From the NCBI GenBank assembly GCA_903939555.1, contig CAJAHV010000343.1:1-7641 (forward strand): DNA of 7,641 nucleotides, given 5' to 3'. A program made the translations under genes and the position numbers. Under the pieces are notes generated by a model that worked only from the letters and a program-made list of their open reading frames with translations, made no database searches and was not told where the DNA came from. This document shows positions 1 through 6,927 of the stretch, piece after piece. Origin of the DNA: an uncultured Alphaproteobacteria bacterium (GTDB lineage Bacteria; Pseudomonadota; Alphaproteobacteria; Sphingomonadales; Sphingomonadaceae). The stretch's first letter is position 1. The number at the start of each line of letters is the position of its first letter.

Positions 1-99
1 CAGCGCGCCGCCCCGGGCGATGATGCCGATCGACCCCTTAGCCCGGACATTGCCGACATCGGCGGTACCGGCCGATTCGACGAACAGCAGGAAATTACC
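1..99 (-). repeat. Start of a fourth large tandem unit (residues 2277-2309, cut by window edge)
   Basis: GNFLLFVESAGTADVGNV, then RAKGSIGIIARGGAL, corresponds in position and pattern to GDVLIGAGGDVSLGNV...AGVISAG at the start of unit 3. It indicates that the tandem series continues beyond the left edge. Only 33 residues are visible, so the match is suggestive. Confidence 0.5.
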
Positions 100-3000
100 A
101 GCTGGCCCGGCAAGCGGATTGGTGATGCCGGTATCGATATTGCCGGTCCTGATCACCGGCCCGGCCGCCGTGGCCGCCGTTGTTGCCGGCGTTGTTGCCG
201 GCGTTGTTGCTGGCGTTGTTAACGGCGTTGTTGCCGGCGTTGTTGCCGGCAGGGCGGCGCGCAGGAAGATCGAATCGGCAGCGCTGAGCGCGCCGGCGGT
301 GATGTTGCCGACTGCGCTGATGCGGATATCGGCTTCGGAGCGGACATCGCCGATCCGGACATCGCCGGTGCCGTCTGCCCCGGCGCGCGCGGTAATCGAG
401 ACACCACCCGACGCAACGATCGAGCCGGCGGTCAGATCACCAAGCGACGTCAGCGCCACCGCCCCGGCAGCAGCGATATTGCCGATGATCAGCGCGCTAT
501 CGACGCTGATCGACAGCGGCCCGCCGAGCGACAGATCACCCAGCACCTGCGAATCGGCATCGAGCACCGAACCGAGCGCGGCGGTGACCGTGCCCGAAAT
601 CCGGATGCCGTCGGTCGCGGCAGCCTTGAAAATGCCGGTGGTGACATCGCGGTCGATGACGATATCGCCCGCCATCGGCACCGGATCGGCTGCGAACAAT
701 GCGGTGTAAACGGGGTTGCCGGCAGCATCGAAGCTGATCAGCCCGCGTTGCGCCGCCGCGCCGATGAACACCCCGCCGGCAAGCGGCGTTGTCAGCGTGC
801 CGCTGGTCACCCCTGTGCCGGCAAGCAGCACGATCCGGCTGCCCGCCGTGACCGTGCCGGCAACGATGCGTCCCGCCGAAATCACCCCGGCGGCACCGTT
901 GGCAGCAACATTGCCGAGGCTGACATCGCCGCCGGCACCAATAAGCACGTCCCCGCGCCCGCCCGGAACGGCAGCGGCGGGGCCGGCAGTGCTGGTAGCA
1001 GCAGCACTGGCAGCAGCAGTGCTGGTACCAGCGGCAATGTCGCCGCTATCGACCCGGCCGCCGCTGCGCAGGAACAGCCGGTCACCCACGCTGATCGTGG
1101 CGGTGCGCACACTGCCCGCCCCCGCGAGCCGCGCATCGCGCCCGGCGCGGATCGTGCCCGCCACAATATCGGTATCGGCATCGAGACCGATATCGACCCC
1201 GGCGCGGATGTTGCCGAGCGCCAGTGCGGCGGCATCGATGAACAGGCTGCTCGACGCATCGATGCTGCCACTGCTGAAGCGGCCGGTCGCGGCAGCGGAG
1301 AAACCTCCGGTGACGACCGGCCCACCGACGCCAATATCACCCGCCAACCGAAGCGGCTTTGCCGCCGACTGAAGCGGCGTCAGATCAAAGCCCGCGGGCG
1401 GCGACAAGGGCGAGATATCGGCCGACAGCAGCGCCGCCATCGCCGCATCGGCAAGCGTGACACTGCCGCCGACGGTCAACCCGCCGGTGGTGATGCCAGT
1501 GCGCGCCAGCACAGCGAAATCTCGGTCGGTCGCTACCGCGCCGGTGGTGATGGCGCCCTGCTGCGACAACAGCCCGACATTGCCGCGTGCCGCAATCGCC
1601 CCGGTGGTGATGCTCCCGCCCAGGGTGGCGAGCCCGATCTGATAGCCGGCCTGCGGGTCGGCCGCCGCCGCCGTGATGCCGGCATCGAGCGCTGCCGTGA
1701 TGATGTCTGCCGGCGTTCCCGGTGCGGCATCGACGCTGATCTCCAGCGAATTGCCGGCGCTGATCGTTGCCGCGCGGATGGTGCCGCGGCTGTCGAGTTT
1801 TACATTACCGTCACCACGCAGCGCGCCGACCGTGATCGCCGCATCGGATACCAGTTCGATCGCGCCGGCAGCAGTAACCGCGCCCAGCGTCAGGCCATTG
1901 CCCCGCGCCAGCACGGCACCCCCGGCTTGCAGACCATCGCCGGACAGCGCCGCCGCGGCGCGCAGGCGGACAGCGCCGCCACTGCGGACCAGCGCCAGTT
2001 GCACGGTGCCGCCATCGATATCGACGCGCGTGGCTGCGTCCAGCGTGCCGCTGATGCGGGCAAGGCCAGCACCGGCGAGCCGGAACTGCCCCGTCGTCAC
2101 CGATCCGCCGATAAGCACATCGCCCGGCAGCGCCGCCGGTGCCGCCGCCAGCAGCGCGGTATAATCCCGGCCACCCTTGCCATCATCGGCAATCAGCCCG
2201 GCCTGGCCGGCATCGCCGATAAACACCGTGCCGCTGCGGCCGGTGCTGATCGCGTCGGTTTTCACCGATCCGCGCGCCAACAGCACCGCCACGGGCCCGG
2301 CCGCAATCGCCCCGGCGACCACCGAGCCGCCGCCGGCAACCAGCCCAAGCAGCCCCGGCGTGCTGACCGCCGCCACCGTGACACTGCCGCCCGCCATGAT
2401 GCTGACGTCACCCAGTGCCAGCACCGCAATGGCGCCGGTGCCAATGTCGCCGGTGGCAGCGATGCGGGCCGGGCCGCTGGTGGTGGTGATGGCCCCGGCA
2501 GTAATGGCGCTGCCGACCAGATCAATACCAGTGCCGGCACGCAGCGCGCCGGTGGTGATCCGTCCCGATGCGTCGATGTCCAGCGCCGCCGCTGCGGTTA
2601 CGTCATTAAGGCTAATGGCGTTGCCACCGGTGAACGACAGGCCGGCTGCCGCCCTGACCGGCGATGATAGCGTAATGTCGCCGCTGGCGCTGATGATACC
2701 CGCACCGACGGCGATTGTGCCGGCTACCGCCGGCGGCGTCGTGAAGATCGTATCGACAATGCCAAGGCCCGCGGTCGCGGTCAGCGTGCCGCCGACAGCG
2801 ATCGCACCGGCATCGGTACCCAACACGACATTGCCGGTGCCGGCAATCGTCGCGTTGCCGGTGATGGCGATGCTGCCCGCCACGGCCATCAGGCCACTGC
2901 GCGACGGCAGACGGCCCGGCGCAGCGCCGGAGACGGCAATATCGACCGAGGCCAGCGTCACATCGCCAGAGGTGGCTAAGACCAGCGCACGGCCCCGTTG

Positions 3001-6000
3001 CGTGGCGCTACCGGTGGCAAGGCTGGTCAACGATGTCGTGCCGGCGGTAAAGCGGCTGACAGCGCCGGGCACCGAATGCGCCTCTGCCACGGCCAGCACC
3101 TCGCCGCCAGCGGCCGTACCAGCCACTCCGCCACCGCTGGCGCCTGCCATACCGCCGCTGGCGTTGGCCGTCGCGGTAATGGCGCCCGCCACCGTGCCGA
3201 TGCCGCCGTTCAGCACGAACCCGGCGCTGCCGCCGAGCGCGTTGCCGCCGTTGCCGCCTGCGGTCGTACCGGCACCACCGGCACCGCCGCGGCCACTGGA
3301 ACTGACCGTGACACTGGCAAAATCAAAGCTGCCGACAAGCGCGCTGGCGGTCACATTGGTGCCGCCAAAGGCCAGGGCGCCGCCCTGGCCAAGCCCGCCG
3401 GCGCCGCCCGTAACACCGCTGCCGCCGGCGCCGCCGGTGCCATCGGCGTTCTGTGTCAGCGCACCGATGGCAAAAGTGCCGGCGCTGCTCGTCGATCCGC
3501 TGCCGGTGCGGCCGCCGATGCCGCTGCCGCCGGCAAAGCCACTGTCACTGGTGCCACTGGTGCCACTGCCGCCGCGCCCGCCGGTGGCGCTGGCATCGGC
3601 GGTGACGCTGCCGCCGGTCAGGCTCGCGCCGGTCAGCGGTGCCTGGATGGTGAATTCGGTGCGGCCACCGCTGGCATTGCCGCCGGCGTTGGCAACACCA
3701 TCGCCGCCGACCGCCGTTGCCGACAAAAGCGTCGCACCGTTCACCGTCAACGCCCCGGCCGATGCGAGGACCAGCGCTTCGCCGCCTTGCGCCGTGCCAC
3801 CGCCACTGCCGCCTTGCGCCACTGCATCAAGGGTCACGCTGCCCGAATTCAGCGAACCGCCGAATGTCGCCACCATAACTGTGCCACCCTTTGCCGCACC
3901 GCCCGTGACGCCGTTACCGCTACCGCTGCCGCCCAGCGCATTGCTGCGCGCGGTCAGGCTGGCCAGCGCCATGCTCCCGCCATTGCCCAGCACCCGCACG
4001 TCCGCGCCGCTGGCATTTGCACCCGCCCCGTCGTTACCGGCCCCGCCGGTTGCCGAGCCATCGAGCAGCGTCGCGCCGAGAGCCAGCACACCCCCGGTCG
4101 CAGCCACTTCGACCCGCACAAGGCCCCCGCTGGCGGTCCCGCCGGCTCCGCCCGCACCGGCGCCGCCGCTGCTTGCCACCGACAACCGCGCGCCGCTGGC
4201 GCTGCTGGCGCTGCCGGCTGCACCCACGCGCAATCTCGCCGTGCCGGCCCCGGCATCGCCGCCCGTGCGCCCGGCGCCGGCAACCGCACCGGCTGCCAGA
4301 TCAAAGCCGCCCGTGACCGCCAACGTGCCGCCAACAACATCAACAAGCACCTGGCCGCCGACAGCCTTGCCGCCCGCCGCCAATGGCGATGCCCCGCCGG
4401 TCGCGGCGGCACGCAGCGTCGCAAGGCCACCGATCGTCGCTGTCGCGACGTTTCCGTTGGTCGCTGTCGCGACGTCTCCGTTGGTCGCTCCGCCGATAGT
4501 CGCTTCCGCGACGCCGACCCCGAGCCGTGCCGTGCCGCCGGTGGCACTGCCGCCGCTGGCAGCCGCCGAGCCGCCGCCGAGGGCAGTGGCAGATACCGCC
4601 AGATCGCCGCTGATCGCCAACGTGCCGGTGCCGGCACTGCCAATACCGGCACTGCCGATGTCGGCGGTACCGCCGCGCGCCGCGCCCCCGGCAAGGTCGC
4701 CGCCGCTGCCGGCGACGGCATCGCTGCTGACGACCACCCCGGAACGCAGCGTGACATTGCCATTGTTAAAGCCCAGCAAAGCACTGCCGCCCGTGGCCGC
4801 ACCACCGCTGGCGCCATTGCCACCGCGCGCATCGGCGCCCAATTGCGTGGCGCCGCCGATATCCAGATTGCCGCCCGTGCCGACATCAAGCATCGCCAGC
4901 CCGCCGCTGGCAGTGCCACCGGTGCCACCGGCATCAAAGCTCGCCGCGCCCCGGATCGTGCTGTTGCCGCTTTCCAGCTTGAACTGCGCCGTGCCGCCGG
5001 CCGCGGTTGCCGGCGACCCGGCCAGGCCTTCCGCAACGCCCAGCGCGGCCAGCGCCAGGCTACCGCCGATCTGCAGGCTGCCATTGGCAATATCGACACT
5101 GGCAACGCCACCGCGCGCTTCATTGCCGACGCCGGCGGCGCTGACACGCAGGTCACCGCCCAGCACCACCTGCGCGCTGCTGAGCGAAAGCTGCGCCGAA
5201 CCGCCGGTCGCCGCGCCACCGGCGGCCCCGCTGCCAGCGAAGCCCAGCGCCTCGATCATCGTGTTGCCGCCGACGCTGACGCTGGTTTTGCCAGTCAGGA
5301 TCATGCCCGCCGTGCCACCCACGCCATCGCCGGCGAGCGATCCGCCGGCCCTCGCCAAACTGCCGGCGGCGACCGACCCGTCGGTGGCCGCCAAACCGCG
5401 GCCGGTGGCCGACAAGCCAAGGTCACCCATCACGGTCAGGCTGCCACCGTTGCCGACAATCGCCGCCGCGCCGCCAAGGCCGTTGCCACTACCACCCGTA
5501 TCACTACCGCCAGCATCGCCAGCGCCATCAGCGTTGAACATGGCGTTGCCGCCGATGCGGACCGCAAGGCCGGAAGACAACGTCAGTTGCGCGGTGCCAC
5601 CACTGCGCGGTGCCGCGCCCGGCATCGTTGCAAGGGATGTTTCGGCCGAGACCAGCAGATTGCCTTCAACGGTCAGCGTGGCACCACTGCCGCCGGTTCC
5701 CGCATTGCCGGCGATCAGCGCTTCAGTGCCGCCGCGCAGCGTCAGGTCCGATGCGAAAAAGGCGTGCGGGCTGGCTGAGGTCAGGGCGATTTGCGCGGTC
5801 GTGGTGGCCCGTGCCGTCACCGCCGATGAAAAGTCGCCACCCTCGATAATGATACTGGCCGGGGTGTTGTTGACCGGACTGTCGGCAAAAGGCGAGGGCG
5901 GCAGCGCCGGGCCGCTGCCGCCCGGGGCGATCAGAGAGCCTATGCCACCCGGACCGGCCGGCGTTCCGACAATATTGTGCCCGGCCGAAAGCACCACGCT

Positions 6001-6927
6001 GTTGCCATCGACATTGGCCGCCCCGGCAATGGCAAAGCCAAGTTGCGAGCCGCCCGACACCAGCATGGTAATGGCATCGTTGCGCGGCACCGCCACCATG
6101 TAGATGCGGTTGCTGGCACCGGCAGCCGCTGCCGGGCCGCGCGTCTCGCCGCTATGGGTGATGACCGTGCCGCCAGCGCTCGTGCCCTGCGTGACGGTAA
6201 TGTCGAACAGTCCGGCATTGAGAGTGAAATCAACCGCATCGGCGGCAACCAGTGCCGCCGCGCCATCGACCTGGATGGCACCGGCCTGGGTGATCCGCGG
6301 TGCCACCGCAATGACATAGCTTCCGGCACCCTGCAGGGCATTGATCTGCGCCCCGGCGGCGATATCGATCGCAGCACCGGCCTGGGTGGCGGCAGACAGC
6401 GTGAAACGATTGCCGGCAGCGATGAAATTGCCATCGCCATCGGCGACCGGATCGCTGGCGGTGAGCAACAGGTTGCCGACGTTGAACCGCGCCGTGCTGC
6501 CGACCAGCACCCCACCGGGCGCGTAGAACCAGACGCCGACATTGGCCTGTGCCTCGACGTTGCCGTAAAGCCCGATCTGCCGCGACGGATCGGCCGCGAT
6601 GATGCGGTTGAGCACGGTGACCGGGCCGGCAAGCTCGGTGGTGTAGGTAACGCTGTTGCCGGCCGGCAGGAAGTTGATCGTACCGCCACCGGTGCCGGTG
6701 TCGGTGGGCACCCAGTTGATCGTCGCCTGGGGCACCAGCGCCGCGATGGTCGCCGAACCATTTGCGTTGCCGATGTCGCTGCTGATGGTGATCTTTTTCG
6801 CATCGAACGTGGCGGCGCCCTGAAAGGCCTGCGCCAGCAACGGCGCGGTCGTCAGCGGCTGGCCGACCAATAGCAACGCCAGCGCCGAACGCGACGCATT
6901 GCTGACAAGATGGCGGTCGCGGCGCAT
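1..6927 (-). CDS. TpsA-type giant exoprotein (filamentous haemagglutinin-like, beta-helix), 5' part, C-terminus off window
   Basis: The frame has 2309 codons without a stop and continues past the left edge. ATG at 6927 is chosen because it gives a signal peptide (1-34), lies 9 nt after GGAG, and overlaps the transporter stop. Domains in order: signal peptide; TPS secretion domain (35 to about 321) with NRI (107-109), ADPSRQIG (112-119), VWFYAPGGVLVG (132-143) and FNVGNLLLTA (148-157); Pro/Gly linker (322-356); about twenty Gly-rich GGxA repeats (357-1306); and an FHA-like region of short hydrophobic rungs (1310-2309) containing tandem units of about 250 residues. I saw no cysteine, and tryptophan only at 72 and 133, which is usual for secreted TPS exoproteins. 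Expected fate: Sec export, passage through the partner barrel, folding as a beta-helix on the cell surface. Adhesion or biofilm function is inferred from the family only. The missing C-terminus could carry an anchor, a toxin or nothing special. No frameshift or internal stop was found on a codon-by-codon reading. Confidence 0.92.
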   Translation of the reverse strand, partial: MRRDRHLVSNASRSALALLLVGQPLTTAPLLAQAFQGAATFDAKKITISSDIGNANGSATIAALVPQATINWVPTDTGTGGGTINFLPAGNSVTYTTELAGPVTVLNRIIAADPSRQIGLYGNVEAQANVGVWFYAPGGVLVGSTARFNVGNLLLTASDPVADGDGNFIAAGNRFTLSAATQAGAAIDIAAGAQINALQGAGSYVIAVAPRITQAGAIQVDGAAALVAADAVDFTLNAGLFDITVTQGTSAGGTVITHSGETRGPAAAAGASNRIYMVAVPRNDAITMLVSGGSQLGFAIAGAANVDGNSVVLSAGHNIVGTPAGPGGIGSLIAPGGSGPALPPSPFADSPVNNTPASIIIEGGDFSSAVTARATTTAQIALTSASPHAFFASDLTLRGGTEALIAGNAGTGGSGATLTVEGNLLVSAETSLATMPGAAPRSGGTAQLTLSSGLAVRIGGNAMFNADGAGDAGGSDTGGSGNGLGGAAAIVGNGGSLTVMGDLGLSATGRGLAATDGSVAAGSLARAGGSLAGDGVGGTAGMILTGKTSVSVGGNTMIEALGFAGSGAAGGAATGGSAQLSLSSAQVVLGGDLRVSAAGVGNEARGGVASVDIANGSLQIGGSLALAALGVAEGLAGSPATAAGGTAQFKLESGNSTIRGAASFDAGGTGGTASGGLAMLDVGTGGNLDIGGATQLGADARGGNGASGGAATGGSALLGFNNGNVTLRSGVVVSSDAVAGSGGDLAGGAARGGTADIGSAGIGSAGTGTLAISGDLAVSATALGGGSAAASGGSATGGTARLGVGVAEATIGGATNGDVATATNGNVATATIGGLATLRAAATGGASPLAAGGKAVGGQVLVDVVGGTLAVTGGFDLAAGAVAGAGRTGGDAGAGTARLRVGAAGSASSASGARLSVASSGGAGAGGAGGTASGGLVRVEVAATGGVLALGATLLDGSATGGAGNDGAGANASGADVRVLGNGGSMALASLTARSNALGGSGSGNGVTGGAAKGGTVMVATFGGSLNSGSVTLDAVAQGGSGGGTAQGGEALVLASAGALTVNGATLLSATAVGGDGVANAGGNASGGRTEFTIQAPLTGASLTGGSVTADASATGGRGGSGTSGTSDSGFAGGSGIGGRTGSGSTSSAGTFAIGALTQNADGTGGAGGSGVTGGAGGLGQGGALAFGGTNVTASALVGSFDFASVTVSSSGRGGAGGAGTTAGGNGGNALGGSAGFVLNGGIGTVAGAITATANASGGMAGASGGGVAGTAAGGEVLAVAEAHSVPGAVSRFTAGTTSLTSLATGSATQRGRALVLATSGDVTLASVDIAVSGAAPGRLPSRSGLMAVAGSIAITGNATIAGTGNVVLGTDAGAIAVGGTLTATAGLGIVDTIFTTPPAVAGTIAVGAGIISASGDITLSSPVRAAAGLSFTGGNAISLNDVTAAAALDIDASGRITTGALRAGTGIDLVGSAITAGAITTTSGPARIAATGDIGTGAIAVLALGDVSIMAGGSVTVAAVSTPGLLGLVAGGGSVVAGAIAAGPVAVLLARGSVKTDAISTGRSGTVFIGDAGQAGLIADDGKGGRDYTALLAAAPAALPGDVLIGGSVTTGQFRLAGAGLARISGTLDAATRVDIDGGTVQLALVRSGGAVRLRAAAALSGDGLQAGGAVLARGNGLTLGAVTAAGAIELVSDAAITVGALRGDGNVKLDSRGTIRAATISAGNSLEISVDAAPGTPADIITAALDAGITAAAADPQAGYQIGLATLGGSITTGAIAARGNVGLLSQQGAITTGAVATDRDFAVLARTGITTGGLTVGGSVTLADAAMAALLSADISPLSPPAGFDLTPLQSAAKPLRLAGDIGVGGPVVTGGFSAAATGRFSSGSIDASSSLFIDAAALALGNIRAGVDIGLDADTDIVAGTIRAGRDARLAGAGSVRTATISVGDRLFLRSGGRVDSGDIAAGTSTAAASAAATSTAGPAAAVPGGRGDVLIGAGGDVSLGNVAANGAAGVISAGRIVAGTVTAGSRIVLLAGTGVTSGTLTTPLAGGVFIGAAAQRGLISFDAAGNPVYTALFAADPVPMAGDIVIDRDVTTGIFKAAATDGIRISGTVTAALGSVLDADSQVLGDLSLGGPLSISVDSALIIGNIAAAGAVALTSLGDLTAGSIVASGGVSITARAGADGTGDVRIGDVRSEADIRISAVGNITAGALSAADSIFLRAALPATTPATTPLTTPATTPATTPATTAATAAGPVIRTGNIDTGITNPLAGPAGNFLLFVESAGTADVGNVRAKGSIGIIARGGAL
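100..954 (-). repeat. Large tandem unit 3 of the exoprotein (residues 1992-2276)
   Basis: The unit opens GDVLIGAGGDVSLGNV and continues to IVLLAGTGVTSGTLTTP. Its signature block (553-777) has GGVFIGAAAQRGLI, VYTALFAADP, GDIVIDRDVTTGIF and IRISGTVTAA, about 35 of 70 positions identical to unit 1 in ungapped alignment. It ends with ADSIFLRAA followed by the PATT insert. It is the longest of the three units because of that insert. Confidence 0.7.
178..249 (-). repeat. 12-bp tandem repeat encoding (PATT)n, residues 2227-2250
   Basis: There are six consecutive 12-bp units with consensus CCGGCAACAACG on the coding strand. They encode PATT-PATT-PLTT-PATT-PATT-PATT and are followed by a degenerate TAATAAGP. 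Unit three changes Ala to Leu. The repeat is a multiple of three bases, so gain or loss of units by slippage would change linker length without breaking the frame. A Pro/Thr-rich linker like this is usually extended and flexible. Confidence 0.9.
955..1650 (-). repeat. Large tandem unit 2 of the exoprotein (residues 1760-1991)
   Basis: This unit opens with LATLGGSITTGAIAARGNVG. It runs through three 'ITTG(A/G)' rungs 19-20 residues apart and then a diverged signature block (1234-1467): GSVTLADAAMAALLS, LAGDIGVGGPVVTGGF, SSSLFIDA. It ends in GDRLFLRSGG followed by an Ala/Thr/Ser insert (961-1029). The order of elements matches units 1 and 3, but sequence conservation in the signature block is weaker and lacks the VFIG and YTAL motifs. 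Confidence 0.6.
961..1029 (-). repeat. Ala/Thr/Ser low-complexity insert (residues 1967-1989)
   Basis: The stretch GTSTAAASAAATSTAG followed by PAAAVPG is built from GCT/GCC, ACT/ACC and AGT/AGC codons, and at DNA level is a degenerate GCTGCT/AGTGCT repeat. It falls after FLRSGGRVDSGDIA and before GDVLIG, the same place in unit 2 as the PATT insert has in unit 3. It probably forms a surface loop or linker projecting from the beta-helix. Confidence 0.65.
1651..2412 (-). repeat. Large tandem unit 1 of the exoprotein (residues 1506-1759)
   Basis: This is the first of the long tandem units. It begins GDVSIMAGGSV and continues through a rung block ending VLLARGSVKTDAISTG. It then has a signature block (2014-2232) starting GTVFIGDAGQAGLI, with DYTALLAAAP, GDVLIGGSVTTGQF and ARISGTLDAA. 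After further short rungs it reaches GNSLEISVDAA and a variable insert (PGTPADIITAALDAG, then AAAADPQA) just before unit 2. The signature block is about half identical, without gaps, to that in unit 3. Confidence 0.7.
2413..3009 (-). other. FHA-like rung region preceding the tandem units (residues 1307-1505)
   Basis: The composition changes here from Gly-rich loops to short aliphatic strands: GRALVLATSGDVTLASVDI, SGLMAVAGSIAITGNATI, GNVVLGTDAGAIAVGGTL, SGDITLSSPVRAAAGLSF, NAISLNDVTAAAALDIDA, SGRITTGALRAGTGIDLV. Repeats of roughly 19-25 residues with alternating hydrophobic positions are typical of filamentous haemagglutinin beta-helix rungs. I could not fit this stretch to the signature of the later large units. 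Confidence 0.6.
3010..5859 (-). repeat. Array of about twenty Gly-rich GGxA beta-repeats in the exoprotein (residues 357-1306)
   Basis: The protein here is a string of degenerate units of about 30-50 residues. Each opens with GG-x-A (GGTAQLTL, GGSAQLSL, GGVASVDI, GGTAQFKL, GGLAMLDV, GGSALLGF and so on). This is followed by two or three short alternating beta-strands of the form 'GxLxVxGxxxLxAxA', then a glycine/alanine/serine loop of variable length such as GGAGNDGAGANAS. I count about 20-22 units. Loops lengthen toward the 3' side, where they become almost pure Gly/Ser/Thr (around 3400-3570). The regular pattern suggests stacked beta-helix rungs with flexible Gly-rich turns. The DNA units are diverged, not identical, so this is an old expansion. 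Confidence 0.8.
4417..4503 (-). repeat. 24-bp tandem repeat encoding ATNG(D/N)VAT units (residues 809-837)
   Basis: Two adjacent 24-bp units (4488-4465 and 4464-4441) differ at a single base and encode ATNGDVAT and ATNGNVAT. They are flanked by related half-diverged units ATIGG (4503-4489) and ATIGGLAT (4440-4417). The near identity shows a recent in-frame duplication inside the otherwise diverged GGxA array. It also repeats the GTCGCGAC palindrome at DNA level. The change is frame-neutral. Confidence 0.8.
5860..5964 (-). other. Pro/Gly-rich linker between secretion domain and repeat array (residues 322-356)
   Basis: The stretch TPAGPGGIGS, then GPALPPSPFADSPVNNTP, breaks the beta-strand pattern on both sides. 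It contains about nine prolines in 35 residues and probably forms a flexible or extended hinge separating the TPS domain from the first GGxA repeat. The linker role is inferred from composition only. Confidence 0.55.
5965..6825 (-). other. TPS (haemagglutinin-type) secretion domain, residues 35-321
   Basis: This N-terminal domain of the mature protein is the part recognised by the POTRA domains of the transporter. It shows the family order: an NRI...DPS motif (107-115), an IGLYGN strand, then VWFYAPGGVLVGSTARFNVG (132-151), which corresponds to the classical 'LINPNGILFG..A.VNVGGL' block, and LLLTA (153-157). A second half of short beta rungs (for example INALQGAGSYVIAVAPRI, ASNRIYMVAVPRNDA) completes the domain near residue 321. 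The classical NPNG is replaced by YAPGG, a variant I associate with alphaproteobacterial members. Boundaries are approximate. Confidence 0.85.
6826..6927 (-). other. Sec signal peptide of the exoprotein (residues 1-34)
   Basis: The N-terminus has a basic n-region (MRRDRH, plus R13), a hydrophobic core (SALALLLVG, 14-22), a second apolar stretch (APLLA, 28-32) and an AQA site, giving likely cleavage after A34 before FQGAATF. There is no long conserved ESPR-type N-terminal extension of the kind seen on many large TPS proteins and autotransporters; the leader is of ordinary length. The cleavage position is predicted by eye. Confidence 0.8.

Noticed and set aside
178..249. The short direct repeats as a CRISPR array or attachment site.
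   Set aside because: The 12-bp units are contiguous without spacers, lie in frame in a long gene and encode a Pro/Thr linker.
748..5778. Plus-strand open frames at 748-2667 and 2998-5778 (639 and 926 codons).
   Set aside because: Both are in exact codon register opposite the exoprotein. They stay open because the coding strand rarely uses TTA, CTA or TCA. The translations are Arg/Ala/Gly noise without domains.
3010..5859. The Gly-rich array as RTX calcium-binding repeats.
   Set aside because: No GGxGxDxxx nonapeptides with regularly placed Asp were seen; the Asp residues are few and irregular, and the pathway here is type Vb, not type I.
2177..6103. A 1308-codon open frame on the plus strand with a Pro/Ala-rich translation.
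   Set aside because: It is antisense to the exoprotein. Its Pro/Ala richness is what the Gly/Ala codons of the minus strand produce when read backwards, and it shows no signal peptide, domain or motif.
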